From CALSMU01 sp963926405 (GTDB taxonomy: Bacteria; Bacteroidota; Bacteroidia; Flavobacteriales_D; Parvicellaceae), in contig CAWUXI010000013.1 in assembly GCA_963926405.1 (NCBI GenBank), forward strand, positions 1-53,301: a stretch of 53,301 bases of DNA, in the 5' to 3' direction. Position numbers and translations under genes: made by a program. A model generated the notes under the pieces. The model saw only the letters and a list, made by a program, of their open reading frames with translations. It ran no database searches and was not told the origin of the DNA. Positions 7,688-16,762 of the stretch are shown here, in pieces (the stretch's first letter is position 1; every line of letters starts with the position of its first letter).

Positions 7688-8585
7688 AGATTATCACATA
7701 CCTGTTTTGTTGAAGCCTTCTGTGGATGAGTTGGTTCAAAATGTGGACGGAATATATGTTGATGTTACTTATGGGGGTGGTGGTCATTCTACCGAGATAT
7801 TATCAAGGCTATCCAGCGAAGGTTCTTTAGTGGCTTTTGATCAGGATTTGGACGCTGAAGCGAATTTATCTGCAGATTCTAGATTGAGCTTTGTTCGTCA
7901 GAACTTTACTTTTTATCAAAATTATTTAAGGTCTTTAGATAAGTTGCCGGTTGACGGCGTGCTGGCTGATTTAGGGGTTTCTTCTCATCAGTTTGATGTG
8001 GCTGACCGGGGATTTTCTTTCAGGTTTGATGCTGGATTGGATATGCGGATGAATCGAGATACTGACTTGACGGCCTTTGATATTGTAATGAATTATGATG
8101 AAGCTGATTTGTTGAGGGTTTTTAGAGAGTATGGGGAATTGAAGAATGCTTATTCAGTTGCTTCGCGAATTGCTTTTAGAAGAAAAGAGGAAGTGATTGA
8201 TACGATTGAGAAGTTGAAATTGATTCTTGAGAGTCTTGCTCCGAGAGGTAAATTTAATACGTTTTACGCAAAAGTGTTTCAAGCGCTTCGAATTGAAGTG
8301 AATGATGAAATGGGGGCTTTACGAGAGTTTCTCGAGAAATCTGCTGAGGTGGTAAAAGAGGGCGGTCGCTTGGTGGTGATTACTTATCACTCTTTAGAGG
8401 ATAGGATGGTGAAGAATTTTATTAAGTCTGGAAATATAATAGGAAAATTGGATAAGGATTTTTACGGAAATATAAATCGTCCGTTTCGAGAAATTAATAG
8501 AAAGCCGATTGTTCCAAGTAATGAAGAAGTAGGGTTAAACAATAGGGCGCGAAGTGCAAAAATGAGAATAGCTGAAAGAATTTAG
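7671..8585 (+). CDS. rsmH: 16S rRNA (cytosine-1402 N4)-methyltransferase RsmH
   Basis: 304 aa, full length. It methylates N4 of C1402 in 16S rRNA at the decoding centre. The SAM-binding loop DVTYGGGGHS (residues 31-40), VDGVLADLGVSSHQFD, ADRGFSFRFDAGLDMRM and the late VITYHSLEDRMVKNF are all family hallmarks. The ATG at 7671 lies within the end of mraZ (17-bp overlap), which implies coupled translation. Confidence 0.96.
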   Translation: MLVENKDYHIPVLLKPSVDELVQNVDGIYVDVTYGGGGHSTEILSRLSSEGSLVAFDQDLDAEANLSADSRLSFVRQNFTFYQNYLRSLDKLPVDGVLADLGVSSHQFDVADRGFSFRFDAGLDMRMNRDTDLTAFDIVMNYDEADLLRVFREYGELKNAYSVASRIAFRRKEEVIDTIEKLKLILESLAPRGKFNTFYAKVFQALRIEVNDEMGALREFLEKSAEVVKEGGRLVVITYHSLEDRMVKNFIKSGNIIGKLDKDFYGNINRPFREINRKPIVPSNEEVGLNNRARSAKMRIAERI

Positions 8586-8588
8586 TGG

Positions 8589-8975
8589 ATGAGTAAGGAT
8601 GTCGAAAATAGCATTGAGGGTGTGGTTAAGAAAAAGAGAGTATCTCTTCCTCTTAAGGGTATTGTTTCTGGAGATATGTTTTTCAAAGGTGTGGTGACAA
8701 AAAACCTTTCTTTTCTCTTGTTTATTGCTTTACTGATGTTAATGTATATAGGGTATGGGTACTATGTTGATAATACTGTTCGAAAAGTGGTTAGAGAAGA
8801 GCGGGTGGAGGGTGATTTGTATTCTGAGTTGCAATCACTAATGGAGGTGTATGATCAGGAAAGTTTGCGGAGTAAGGTAGCAAATGAGGTTGCTGTTTCT
8901 GGTTTGTTTGAGACCAAAGACCCTCCAAGAGTAGTGTTAGTAGAAAATAATTTTTACAAAGAAAGTGCAGAATAA
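8589..8975 (+). CDS. ftsL: FtsL-like divisome protein
   Basis: 128 aa. A basic cytosolic N-terminus (KKKRVSLPLKG) is followed by one membrane helix (about residues 41-60) and a periplasmic part rich in charged residues, suited to a short coiled coil (REERVEGDLYSELQSLMEVY). This topology and the position between rsmH and ftsI match the FtsL slot of the Bacteroidota dcw cluster; sequence alone is weakly conserved. FtsL would bridge FtsQ/FtsB to FtsW-FtsI. It starts 3 bp after the rsmH stop and overlaps ftsI by 11 bp. Confidence 0.8.
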   Translation: MSKDVENSIEGVVKKKRVSLPLKGIVSGDMFFKGVVTKNLSFLLFIALLMLMYIGYGYYVDNTVRKVVREERVEGDLYSELQSLMEVYDQESLRSKVANEVAVSGLFETKDPPRVVLVENNFYKESAE

Positions 8976-11061
8976 GAAAGAGTCCATAGTAAGAGTTTAT
9001 ATCGTTTACATAGCGATGCTATTGTTTGCTGTCTTGGTTGTGGTGCAGATTTTACGTGTTCAGTTTGTTGAAGGTGTAGAGTTAAAGCATGCGGCAGAGA
9101 CAATGACTTTATCAATGAGAACAATAGAAGCTCCAAGAGGTAATATTTACGCGGATAATGACCGTAAGACTTCATTGGCGTTGTCTGTTCCTCGCTATAG
9201 GGTTTATATGGATTTGATGACAGTTGGAGACCTTGATTTCGAAACAGGGATTAGCGCATTGTGTGATAGTTTGGCTAGTTTGTTTAATACAAAAACAGCT
9301 TCTCAATGGGAGATGGAGCTTCGCGAAAAGAAATATGTAGATAGTAGTCAGTATCATTTCATTAAATCTAGAATTCGTAATGAGCAATTGGTTCGATTAA
9401 GAGAGTTTCCAATTTTTAAATTAGGAAAACACCGAGGTGGGTATATTGAGACAAGTGAAAATAAAAGGGTGAAACCATATGAAATTTTGGCTTCTAGGAC
9501 AATAGGGAGAGTTAAAGAGGTCAAGGGTGAAGATTCGGTATATGTAGGGTTAGAGGGGTCCTTTAATAAATATTTAAGAGGTGTTGATGGTGAGATGCTG
9601 ATGAAGAAAATTGAGGGTAGCTTATGGAAACCTATTCAGAGTGATTATTCTCAAGAGCCCGTTCCAGGTATGGATGTATATACTTCCATAGATGTTGATT
9701 TGCAAGATGTAGCAGAGCGTGCATTGTTGGAGCAAATGAAAAATCAAGATGCTTTAAATGGTTGCGTGGTATTGATGGAGGTGGAAACTGGATACGTTAA
9801 AGCAATTGCAAACATTACGCAGGATACTGCAATGGGAACTTTTAATGAAGCAAGAAATTTAGCTGTATGGCAAGTTTCTGAACCTGGTTCAACATTTAAG
9901 TTGGCTTCTTTAATGGTTGCTCTTGATGATGGGAAAGTGCGGATTACTGACAGTGTGAATATTAAACACCGATATCCTTATTTCGATAGGGTTTTACGCG
10001 ATGATCACGCTGTTCCAGGTAAATATACAGTACAGTATGCTTTTGAGAAATCGTCTAATGTTATTTCTCAAATCATCTATGATGCTTATAGATTAAATCC
10101 TCAAGAATATGTGGATGGGTTGAAAGAAATAGGTCTTCATAAAAAATTGGGGGTCGATATAAAAGGAGAAGGCAGTCCGTATATTAAAGATGCAGATGAT
10201 TCAACTTTTTGGGGTGCTTCTCATGCTTGGATGGCAATTGGCTATGAGGTTTTGTTGACCCCGCTACAAATGCTATCACTTTATAATGCTGTAGCGAATG
10301 ATGGGAAAATGATGAAGCCTCAGTTTGTAAAAGAAGTGCGAAGTGGAGATCAGGTTATTGAAGTTTTTAATCCGATCGTATTAAATGAGCAGGTGTGTTC
10401 TCCCGAAACAAACAAAATTTTAAAAGTTTTGCTGGAAGGGGTTGTTGAGCGGGGAACAGCTAAAAATATTCGAGCACGAGGATTTAAAATAGCAGGTAAA
10501 ACGGGTACAGCAAAAATTGCTAAGGACGGTGGTTATGGGAAGAAATATCAAGCTTCTTTTTGCGGATATTTTCCGGCTGACAAGCCTAAATATTCGTGCA
10601 TAGTTGTCATTCAAGGTCCAACAAATCAAATATATGGTTCTGTAGTTTCGGGGACAGTTTTTAAAGAAATTGCTGATAAAGTTTATGCTGGTAGTCTAGA
10701 GAATTCTATGGAGCCGGAATTGGTTTTAGATGAAATGAATTTTCCGTATTCGAAACATGGAAGTAAAAACGAGATTAAAGCTGTGATGAAAAAGATGAAT
10801 GTTGTTGTTCATGATGGAGCACTAGATTCTGATTGGGTTGTGACTAAAACTTATTTGGATAATGTGGTGTTACAGAATAGAATAATTGAAAAAGGTCAAA
10901 TGCCAAATGTTATGGGAATGGGATTACAAGATGCTTTGTATTTATTGGAATCACAAGGTTTGACAGTTAGAATAAGCGGAAGCGGGATTGTTAAGAATCA
11001 ATCGGTTATTCCTGGGCGCGAAATTTTTAAAAGACAATTAGTAACAATTGAATTGATATAA
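8965..11061 (+). CDS. ftsI: division-specific transpeptidase FtsI (PBP3) with one PASTA domain
   Basis: 698 aa. It crosslinks septal peptidoglycan and works with FtsW. A membrane anchor lies at about 10-28, then the PBP dimerisation domain (EAPRGNIYADN near 53). Catalytic motifs: S309-TFK312 (nucleophile Ser), S363-S-N365 and K512-T-G514. A C-terminal PASTA repeat (about 648-698, MPNVMGMGLQDALYLLES) is usual in this phylum. The start is GTG at 8965 inside ftsL. The stop TAA shares its last A with the murE ATG. Confidence 0.95.
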   Translation: MQNKKESIVRVYIVYIAMLLFAVLVVVQILRVQFVEGVELKHAAETMTLSMRTIEAPRGNIYADNDRKTSLALSVPRYRVYMDLMTVGDLDFETGISALCDSLASLFNTKTASQWEMELREKKYVDSSQYHFIKSRIRNEQLVRLREFPIFKLGKHRGGYIETSENKRVKPYEILASRTIGRVKEVKGEDSVYVGLEGSFNKYLRGVDGEMLMKKIEGSLWKPIQSDYSQEPVPGMDVYTSIDVDLQDVAERALLEQMKNQDALNGCVVLMEVETGYVKAIANITQDTAMGTFNEARNLAVWQVSEPGSTFKLASLMVALDDGKVRITDSVNIKHRYPYFDRVLRDDHAVPGKYTVQYAFEKSSNVISQIIYDAYRLNPQEYVDGLKEIGLHKKLGVDIKGEGSPYIKDADDSTFWGASHAWMAIGYEVLLTPLQMLSLYNAVANDGKMMKPQFVKEVRSGDQVIEVFNPIVLNEQVCSPETNKILKVLLEGVVERGTAKNIRARGFKIAGKTGTAKIAKDGGYGKKYQASFCGYFPADKPKYSCIVVIQGPTNQIYGSVVSGTVFKEIADKVYAGSLENSMEPELVLDEMNFPYSKHGSKNEIKAVMKKMNVVVHDGALDSDWVVTKTYLDNVVLQNRIIEKGQMPNVMGMGLQDALYLLESQGLTVRISGSGIVKNQSVIPGREIFKRQLVTIELI

Positions 11062-12524
11062 TGAAACTGCTGAAAGAGATAATATATGGGGTTGGAATTG
11101 TAGATGTAAAAGGCTCTACAAACATTGCTGTTGAACATGTTGCTTATGATTCTAGAAAAGTGGTTTCATATACCATGTTTGTCGCCTTGCGCGGAACTCA
11201 GGTTGATGGTCACGATTACATCAGTAAGGCCATAAAGAAGGGTGCCTTAAGTGTTGTTTGTGAGGAATTCCCTGAGGAAATAGATAAAAGTGTAACGTAT
11301 ATCAAGGTAGATGATTCAGCCCAAGCGCTTGGCGTTATTGCTTCAAATTTTTATGAGAATCCTTCCGATAAATTAAAATTAATTGGAGTTACGGGAACCA
11401 ATGGGAAGACAACATCTGTAACACTAATGTATGACCTGTTTCGAATGTTAGGTTATAAGGTTGGTTTAATCTCTACAGTCGTTAATAAAATTCATGCAGA
11501 AAAGGTTGATTCGACTCACACTACACCAAATGCACTTGATTTAAATGAGTTGCTAAGTCGCATGGTTGAGAGAGGGTGCTTATACTGTTTTATGGAGGTA
11601 AGTTCCCATGCTGTTGATCAAAAGAGAATTGCAGGGGTCAATTTTGCTGGAGGTGTATTTACAAATATTACCCATGACCATTTAGATTATCATAAAACGT
11701 TCGACAACTATATAGCTGCTAAAAAAGCATTTTTTGACGCTCTACCAGAGGAAGCGTTTGTTCTTACCAACGCAGATCAGGAGCACGGAGAGACAATGGT
11801 TCACAATACACGTGCGAAAGTTCATACTTACGGTATTAATTCAGTTGCTGATTTTAAAGCGAAAATTATAGATAATCGCTTTGATGGGCTTCAGTTGGAT
11901 ATTGGGGGAAAGGAGTTGTACACAAAATTAATCGGTGGTTTTAATGCTTACAATGTCTTAGTCGCATATTCAGTTGGTATACTATTAGGCGAGGATGATT
12001 TGTCTGTTTTGGCAACTCTTAGTAATCTTAATCCGCCAGCAGGCAGATTTCAACATATATCTTCTCAGTCAGGAATAACCGCAATAGTGGATTATGCGCA
12101 TACTCCTGATGCGTTGGAAAATGTTCTGAATACGATCAAAGATATTAGAGTTGGAAATGAAATGGTAATCACAGTAGTTGGGTGCGGTGGGGATAGGGAT
12201 GTGGCAAAAAGACCACTGATGGCAGCGATTGCTTGCAAATTGAGTGATCAGGTGATATTTACTTCAGACAATCCACGAAGTGAAGATCCGGAAAAAATTA
12301 TTGAAGAGATGAGAGCGGGGGTTCCATCTGAAGATTATAAAAAGACGCTTGCTATTACCAATAGAACTGAGGCAATAAAGACAGCTTGTAGTATGGGTCA
12401 CCCTGGAGATATTCTTTTAGTAGCGGGCAAAGGTCATGAGAAATACCAGATTATTAAGGAGGAAACTTTTCCTTTTGACGATATGGAAACTTTATTAGAA
12501 ACTTTTAAAATATTGAGTAAATAA
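11061..12524 (+). CDS. murE: UDP-MurNAc-L-Ala-D-Glu:meso-diaminopimelate ligase
   Basis: 487 aa. It adds the third stem-peptide residue in the cytosol using ATP. P-loop GTNGKTTS at residues 112-119, THTTPNALDLNE substrate region, VVDYAHTPDALENVL in the C-terminal domain and D403-NPR406 followed by SEDPEKI. DNPR is the signature of meso-Dap-adding (not Lys-adding) enzymes, so the peptidoglycan is predicted to be of the Dap type. It overlaps ftsI and mraY by one base on each side. Confidence 0.96.
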   Translation: MKLLKEIIYGVGIVDVKGSTNIAVEHVAYDSRKVVSYTMFVALRGTQVDGHDYISKAIKKGALSVVCEEFPEEIDKSVTYIKVDDSAQALGVIASNFYENPSDKLKLIGVTGTNGKTTSVTLMYDLFRMLGYKVGLISTVVNKIHAEKVDSTHTTPNALDLNELLSRMVERGCLYCFMEVSSHAVDQKRIAGVNFAGGVFTNITHDHLDYHKTFDNYIAAKKAFFDALPEEAFVLTNADQEHGETMVHNTRAKVHTYGINSVADFKAKIIDNRFDGLQLDIGGKELYTKLIGGFNAYNVLVAYSVGILLGEDDLSVLATLSNLNPPAGRFQHISSQSGITAIVDYAHTPDALENVLNTIKDIRVGNEMVITVVGCGGDRDVAKRPLMAAIACKLSDQVIFTSDNPRSEDPEKIIEEMRAGVPSEDYKKTLAITNRTEAIKTACSMGHPGDILLVAGKGHEKYQIIKEETFPFDDMETLLETFKILSK

Positions 12525-13753
12525 TGTTGTATCACTTATTCGAAGGTTTAGATTTTCCTGGTGCTGGTTTATTCAGTTACATCTCTTTTAGAGCAGGAAT
12601 GGCATTGTTGGTATCGTTGATTATTTCAATGATGTTTGGTGGGAAGCTAATAGCAATGCTGCAAAGAAAACAGGTTGGCGAGTCTATTCGTGACTTAGGC
12701 TTGGAAGGTCAAATTGAAAAAGCAGGAACTCCAACGATGGGGGGGTTAATTATTCTCGGAGCAATTTTAATTCCAACACTTCTTTTTGCTGAACTTGATA
12801 ATATTTACACATTAACTATGGTGCTGGCTACCATTTGGTTAGGGTTTATTGGTTTTATAGATGATTACATTAAGGTTTTTAAGAGGAATAAGGCTGGATT
12901 AGCTGGAAAGTTTAAAGTTATTGGGCAGGTTGGAGTTGGAATTATTGTAGGGTCATTGCTTTATTTTAGTGAAGATGTAGTGGTGATGGAAAAAGTCATT
13001 GATAGTGAAAAATCAGAATCTTTAGAGTTTAATCAACAAGTTGAATGTGATGTCGATGGCGATGTGACTTATTATCACTGGGAAGAGAAAAAAGCTACAA
13101 CTACCACTATACCTTTTGTGAAAAATAATGAGTTTGATTATAAATGGTTTGGTTTAGGAAAGTACACATGGATACTTTACATCTTCATTGTAATTATTAT
13201 CGTTGTTAATGTTTCAAATGGAGCGAATCTTACTGATGGTATTGACGGCTTAGCTACCGGAACATCTGCTATTATAGGTGTTACTCTAGCCATATTTGCT
13301 TACCTGTCGGGTAATGCCATATTCGCAGATTACCTAAATATAATGTATATACCACATTCAGGAGAACTTGTGATTTTTATCAGTGCGTTTATTGGCGCTT
13401 GTATTGGATTTCTATGGTACAATTCCTACCCTGCAAAGGTTTTTATGGGCGATACTGGTAGTTTGGCTCTAGGTGGTATTATAGCAACGTTTGCTATTGC
13501 TGTTAGAAAAGAATTATTGATTCCAATATTCTGTGGGATCTTTTTAATAGAAAATTTATCTGTAATGATTCAGGTGGCTTGGTTCAAGTACACTAAGAAA
13601 AGACATGGAGAAGGGAGGCGAGTTTTCCTAATGGCTCCTTTACATCATCATTATCAGAAAAAAGGAATGCATGAGTCAAAAATTGTTGCGCGCTTTTGGA
13701 TTATTGGGATCATGTTGGCGGCATTATCAATTGTAACGCTCAAACTTAGATAG
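12524..13753 (+). CDS. mraY: phospho-MurNAc-pentapeptide translocase MraY
   Basis: 409 aa, polytopic. It transfers phospho-MurNAc-pentapeptide to undecaprenyl phosphate, making lipid I. Family motifs: GTPTMGGLIILGA, FIDDYIKVFKRNKAGLAGKFK, NLTDGIDGLATG, FMGDTGSLALGG and the HHH loop MAPLHHHYQKKGMHE. An insert of roughly 60 residues between membrane helices (about 150-210, acidic then KKATTTTIPF) is longer than in E. coli but is seen in Bacteroidota MraY. One-base overlaps with murE and murD. Confidence 0.96.
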   Translation: MLYHLFEGLDFPGAGLFSYISFRAGMALLVSLIISMMFGGKLIAMLQRKQVGESIRDLGLEGQIEKAGTPTMGGLIILGAILIPTLLFAELDNIYTLTMVLATIWLGFIGFIDDYIKVFKRNKAGLAGKFKVIGQVGVGIIVGSLLYFSEDVVVMEKVIDSEKSESLEFNQQVECDVDGDVTYYHWEEKKATTTTIPFVKNNEFDYKWFGLGKYTWILYIFIVIIIVVNVSNGANLTDGIDGLATGTSAIIGVTLAIFAYLSGNAIFADYLNIMYIPHSGELVIFISAFIGACIGFLWYNSYPAKVFMGDTGSLALGGIIATFAIAVRKELLIPIFCGIFLIENLSVMIQVAWFKYTKKRHGEGRRVFLMAPLHHHYQKKGMHESKIVARFWIIGIMLAALSIVTLKLR

Positions 13754-15096
13754 TGAATGGAGGCGGAAAAATAGTGGTTCTCGGAGCAGGAGAGAGTGGT
13801 GTCGGTGCAGCGATTTTAGCCCAACAAAAAGGGTTTGAGGTTTTTGTTTCTGACAAGGGAAAAATTAAGGAGAAGTACAAAAAAGTTCTTTTACATAATG
13901 AAATCGATTGGGAAGAGTGTAATCATACACTTTCCAAAATAATGAATGCTGATGAGGTGGTAAAAAGCCCCGGTATTTCTGATACGATTCAGTTAATTAT
14001 AGATCTAAAAGAAAGGGGTGTTTCTGTAGTTTCTGAAATTGAATTTGCAGCTAGATATACTGATGCAAAATTGATTTGTATTACTGGAAGTAATGGGAAA
14101 ACTACTACAACTCTAATGACATATCATATCATGTCTAATGCAGGTTTTAATGTAGCTGTTGCAGGAAATATTGGTGAAAGTTTTGCAAAACTCGTAGCTG
14201 AAAATAAGCATGATTATTATGTGTTAGAACTAAGCAGTTTCCAATTGGATGGGATGTTCAGTTTCAAAGCAAATATTGCAATGCTTTTAAACATAACTCC
14301 TGATCACCTCGATCGATATGATAACAACATGCAGAAGTATGTTGAAAGTAAATTAAGAATCCTTCAAAATCAGACTGAAGAAGATGTCCTTATCTATAAT
14401 GCAGATGATGAAGTGATTGTAAAAGAATTGCAAAAAAGAACAATCAAGGCCCGAATGCTTCCTTTTTCAATGGAGAGAGAAATATCAGAAGGGGCTTGTG
14501 TAATAAACGAACAACTGATAATAAATATAAACAACAAACAAACAACAATGAGTATACACGAACTAGCACAACAGGGTAAGCATAATGCTTACAATTCTAT
14601 GGCTTCAGGTATTGCTGGAAAAGTACTTGAAATTAGAAAAGAGATTATTAGAGAGAGTTTGTCTGACTTTCAAAATGTAGAGCACAGACTTGAGTTTGTC
14701 GCTGAGGTGCACGGAATAGAGTTTATAAATGACTCAAAAGCAACCAATGTGAATTCTACATGGTATGCTTTAGAGAGTATGCAGAAACCAACTATTTGGA
14801 TTGCAGGTGGTGTTGATAAAGGGAATGATTATGAATTCTTATCAGGGCTTGTAAAACAGAAAGTAGTAGGAATGGTTTGTCTTGGTAAAGACAACTCAAA
14901 ATTACACAGTGCTTTTGATGGAATAGTTGATGAAATTTGGGATGCATCGGATGCAAACGAAGCGGTAGCTCTTGCTTATCGTTTAGCGAAAAAAGGATAC
15001 GCAGTATTGTTGTCTCCAGCTTGTGCTAGTTTTGATTTGTTCGAGAATTACGAGGAAAGAGGTAATTCTTTTAAGAGGGCTGTAAGGTCTCTGTAA
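13753..15096 (+). CDS. murD: UDP-MurNAc-L-Ala:D-glutamate ligase MurD
   Basis: 447 aa, full three-domain enzyme. N-terminal UDP-binding domain (VVLGAGESGVGAA), central ATPase with GSNGKTTTT from residue 112, and the C-terminal domain with HRLEFV, FINDSKATNVNST, GGVDKGNDY and LSPACASFDLFENYEERG. The lysine of the GGVDKG loop matches the E. coli D-Glu-binding Lys348 region. The start is GTG at 13753, sharing a base with the mraY stop. A paralogue of its last domain is encoded next (15128). Confidence 0.95.
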   Translation: MNGGGKIVVLGAGESGVGAAILAQQKGFEVFVSDKGKIKEKYKKVLLHNEIDWEECNHTLSKIMNADEVVKSPGISDTIQLIIDLKERGVSVVSEIEFAARYTDAKLICITGSNGKTTTTLMTYHIMSNAGFNVAVAGNIGESFAKLVAENKHDYYVLELSSFQLDGMFSFKANIAMLLNITPDHLDRYDNNMQKYVESKLRILQNQTEEDVLIYNADDEVIVKELQKRTIKARMLPFSMEREISEGACVINEQLIININNKQTTMSIHELAQQGKHNAYNSMASGIAGKVLEIRKEIIRESLSDFQNVEHRLEFVAEVHGIEFINDSKATNVNSTWYALESMQKPTIWIAGGVDKGNDYEFLSGLVKQKVVGMVCLGKDNSKLHSAFDGIVDEIWDASDANEAVALAYRLAKKGYAVLLSPACASFDLFENYEERGNSFKRAVRSL

Positions 15097-15127
15097 GGAA
15101 AAATAAACATTAACAATTAATTTGATT

Positions 15128-15625
15128 ATGGAACAGAATAAAGTAAAAAGTCTAAAAGCTCAAATGCTTGAAGCTAGAAAAAAGAGCATGAATCTTTTTT
15201 CCGATATAGGCCATAGATTAGAGTCTGTAGTTGTAAAAAATGGTGTGGAATGGATCAATGATTCAAAAGCCACTGATATAGACTCTTCTTACTATTCTTT
15301 AGAGTTAATGGAGAAGCCTGTTATATGGATAGTAGGTTCATCTGATGTTGTACGTGATTATTCCGTGTTTGATAAATTGGTTCGCTACAAAGTAAAAAAA
15401 GTAATTTGCTTTGGTTCTTATGAGACTCAAATTAAATATACGTTTGCTGGTATTACAGAAGGATATGCTCATAAAGATACACTTGAAGAAGCAATTTTAA
15501 CTGCAGCAGAATGGTCTAAAGAAGATGATGTTGTTTTGTTTTCGCCAGCTTGTTCAAGTTTTGATTTGTATGATGATTACATGCAAAGAGGGGAGCATTT
15601 CAAATCGCTAATTTCGAACATATAA
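15128..15625 (+). CDS. stand-alone MurD C-terminal-domain paralogue, function unknown
   Basis: 165 aa from the ATG at 15128 (a TTG 6 bp upstream is less likely). About 30 N-terminal residues rich in Lys/Glu (KSLKAQMLEARKKSMNLF) precede one Mur ligase C-terminal domain. By hand alignment about 56 of 137 positions (roughly 41%) match the end of the preceding MurD. Kept: HRLES (29-33), INDSKAT (43-49), KPVIWIVG, SPACSSFDLYDDY (139-151) and QRG. Lost: the GGxDKG lysine, here GSSDVV. There is no UDP-binding domain and no P-loop domain, so it cannot be a MurD ligase by itself. It is an intact ORF in the operon (31 bp after murD, 6 bp before ftsW), not a decayed copy. A ligand sensor, MurD partner or regulator are possible; none is shown. 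Confidence 0.85.
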   Translation: MEQNKVKSLKAQMLEARKKSMNLFSDIGHRLESVVVKNGVEWINDSKATDIDSSYYSLELMEKPVIWIVGSSDVVRDYSVFDKLVRYKVKKVICFGSYETQIKYTFAGITEGYAHKDTLEEAILTAAEWSKEDDVVLFSPACSSFDLYDDYMQRGEHFKSLISNI

Positions 15626-15631
15626 TCGCCA

Positions 15632-16762
15632 GTGCAACTATCAATCGATAAATACCTGAAAGGTGATAAGGCTATTTGGTCTATCATAATATTATTGTCA
15701 ATAATGTCTGCTATTATGGCTTATAGCGCCAGTGCAAATATGGCATATAGGTTAACGGACGGAGACGCAATACCTTTCTTTTTTAAGCACCTTGTTATGC
15801 TGGTGCTGGGTATTGTGACGATCATTTATTTGCAACATTTTGAGTTTCGATATTTTTCCAGGTTATCTCAATTAGGTATTTGGGTTGCTGGTGCTTTATT
15901 GCTGGTTACGTTAATTTTTGGTAGAAATATTAATTCTGCTCAAAGGTGGATTATGGGATTTCAACCTTCTGATTTAGCTAAGATTATTTTGGTTATTTAT
16001 GTTGCCAGAATGCTTGCTAAGAATAAAGGTAAAATAAAAAATTTTAAAGAAGGTTTGGTGCCTATATTAATTCCAATAGGAGCCATATGTCTCCTAATAT
16101 TACCCGCTGATTTTTCTACGGCTGCTATGTTGTTGACTGTTTGTTTTACACTCTTGTTTGTTGGAGGGGTTGCAATAAAACATTTATTAGCTGTAGTAAG
16201 TGGTGCAATTGGAATACTGATGTTGTTGATCGCTTTAAACCATATTGCTCCAGGTCTTCTTCCTAGAGTTAATACTTGGGAACAGCGGATGTTGGGCTAT
16301 AGCTCTGGTTCTGCAGACGAAAATTATCAAGCGCAAAGAGCGAAAATTGCTGTAGCAAATGGAGGTATATGGGGAAATGGACCAGGAAATGGAACTATTA
16401 AAAATGAATTGTATTCAGCTCAGTCTGATTTTGTTTATGCTTCAATTATTGAAGATTATGGTTCTCTTTTCGGTGGGTTAATAATGTTGTTACTCTACCT
16501 GATGTTTCTGTTTCGATCTATAAAGATAATGACGAAAACGAGTAGCTCTTTTGGAGGATATCTGGCCTTTGGCTTAAGTTTTCTGTTAGTGTTCCAGGCG
16601 TTAATTAATATGGGAGTTGGCGTTAATCTTTTGCCTGTTACAGGTCAGCCATTGCCATTAATTAGTATGGGAGGAACATCTATTTTATTTACCTGTGTTT
16701 CTATAGGGATAATATTAAATATAAGTCGAACAGTTTATAGCGAGGAGGAGACTGAAGAATGA
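15632..16762 (+). CDS. ftsW: lipid II polymerase FtsW (SEDS family)
   Basis: 376 aa, about ten membrane helices. It polymerises lipid II at the septum with FtsI. Family marks: MAYSASANMAYR near the start, RWIMGFQPSDLAKI, NYQAQRAKIAVANGGIWGNGPGNG, DFVYASIIEDYGS and PLISMGGTSILFT. The start is GTG at 15632. It overlaps murG by 4 bp (ATGA). Confidence 0.95.
   Translation: MQLSIDKYLKGDKAIWSIIILLSIMSAIMAYSASANMAYRLTDGDAIPFFFKHLVMLVLGIVTIIYLQHFEFRYFSRLSQLGIWVAGALLLVTLIFGRNINSAQRWIMGFQPSDLAKIILVIYVARMLAKNKGKIKNFKEGLVPILIPIGAICLLILPADFSTAAMLLTVCFTLLFVGGVAIKHLLAVVSGAIGILMLLIALNHIAPGLLPRVNTWEQRMLGYSSGSADENYQAQRAKIAVANGGIWGNGPGNGTIKNELYSAQSDFVYASIIEDYGSLFGGLIMLLLYLMFLFRSIKIMTKTSSSFGGYLAFGLSFLLVFQALINMGVGVNLLPVTGQPLPLISMGGTSILFTCVSIGIILNISRTVYSEEETEE

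Noticed and set aside
15128..15625. MurD paralogue as an assembly duplication or a pseudogene fragment
   Set aside because: The DNA differs throughout from the murD 3' end, the frame is intact with its own start, and conserved motifs are kept.
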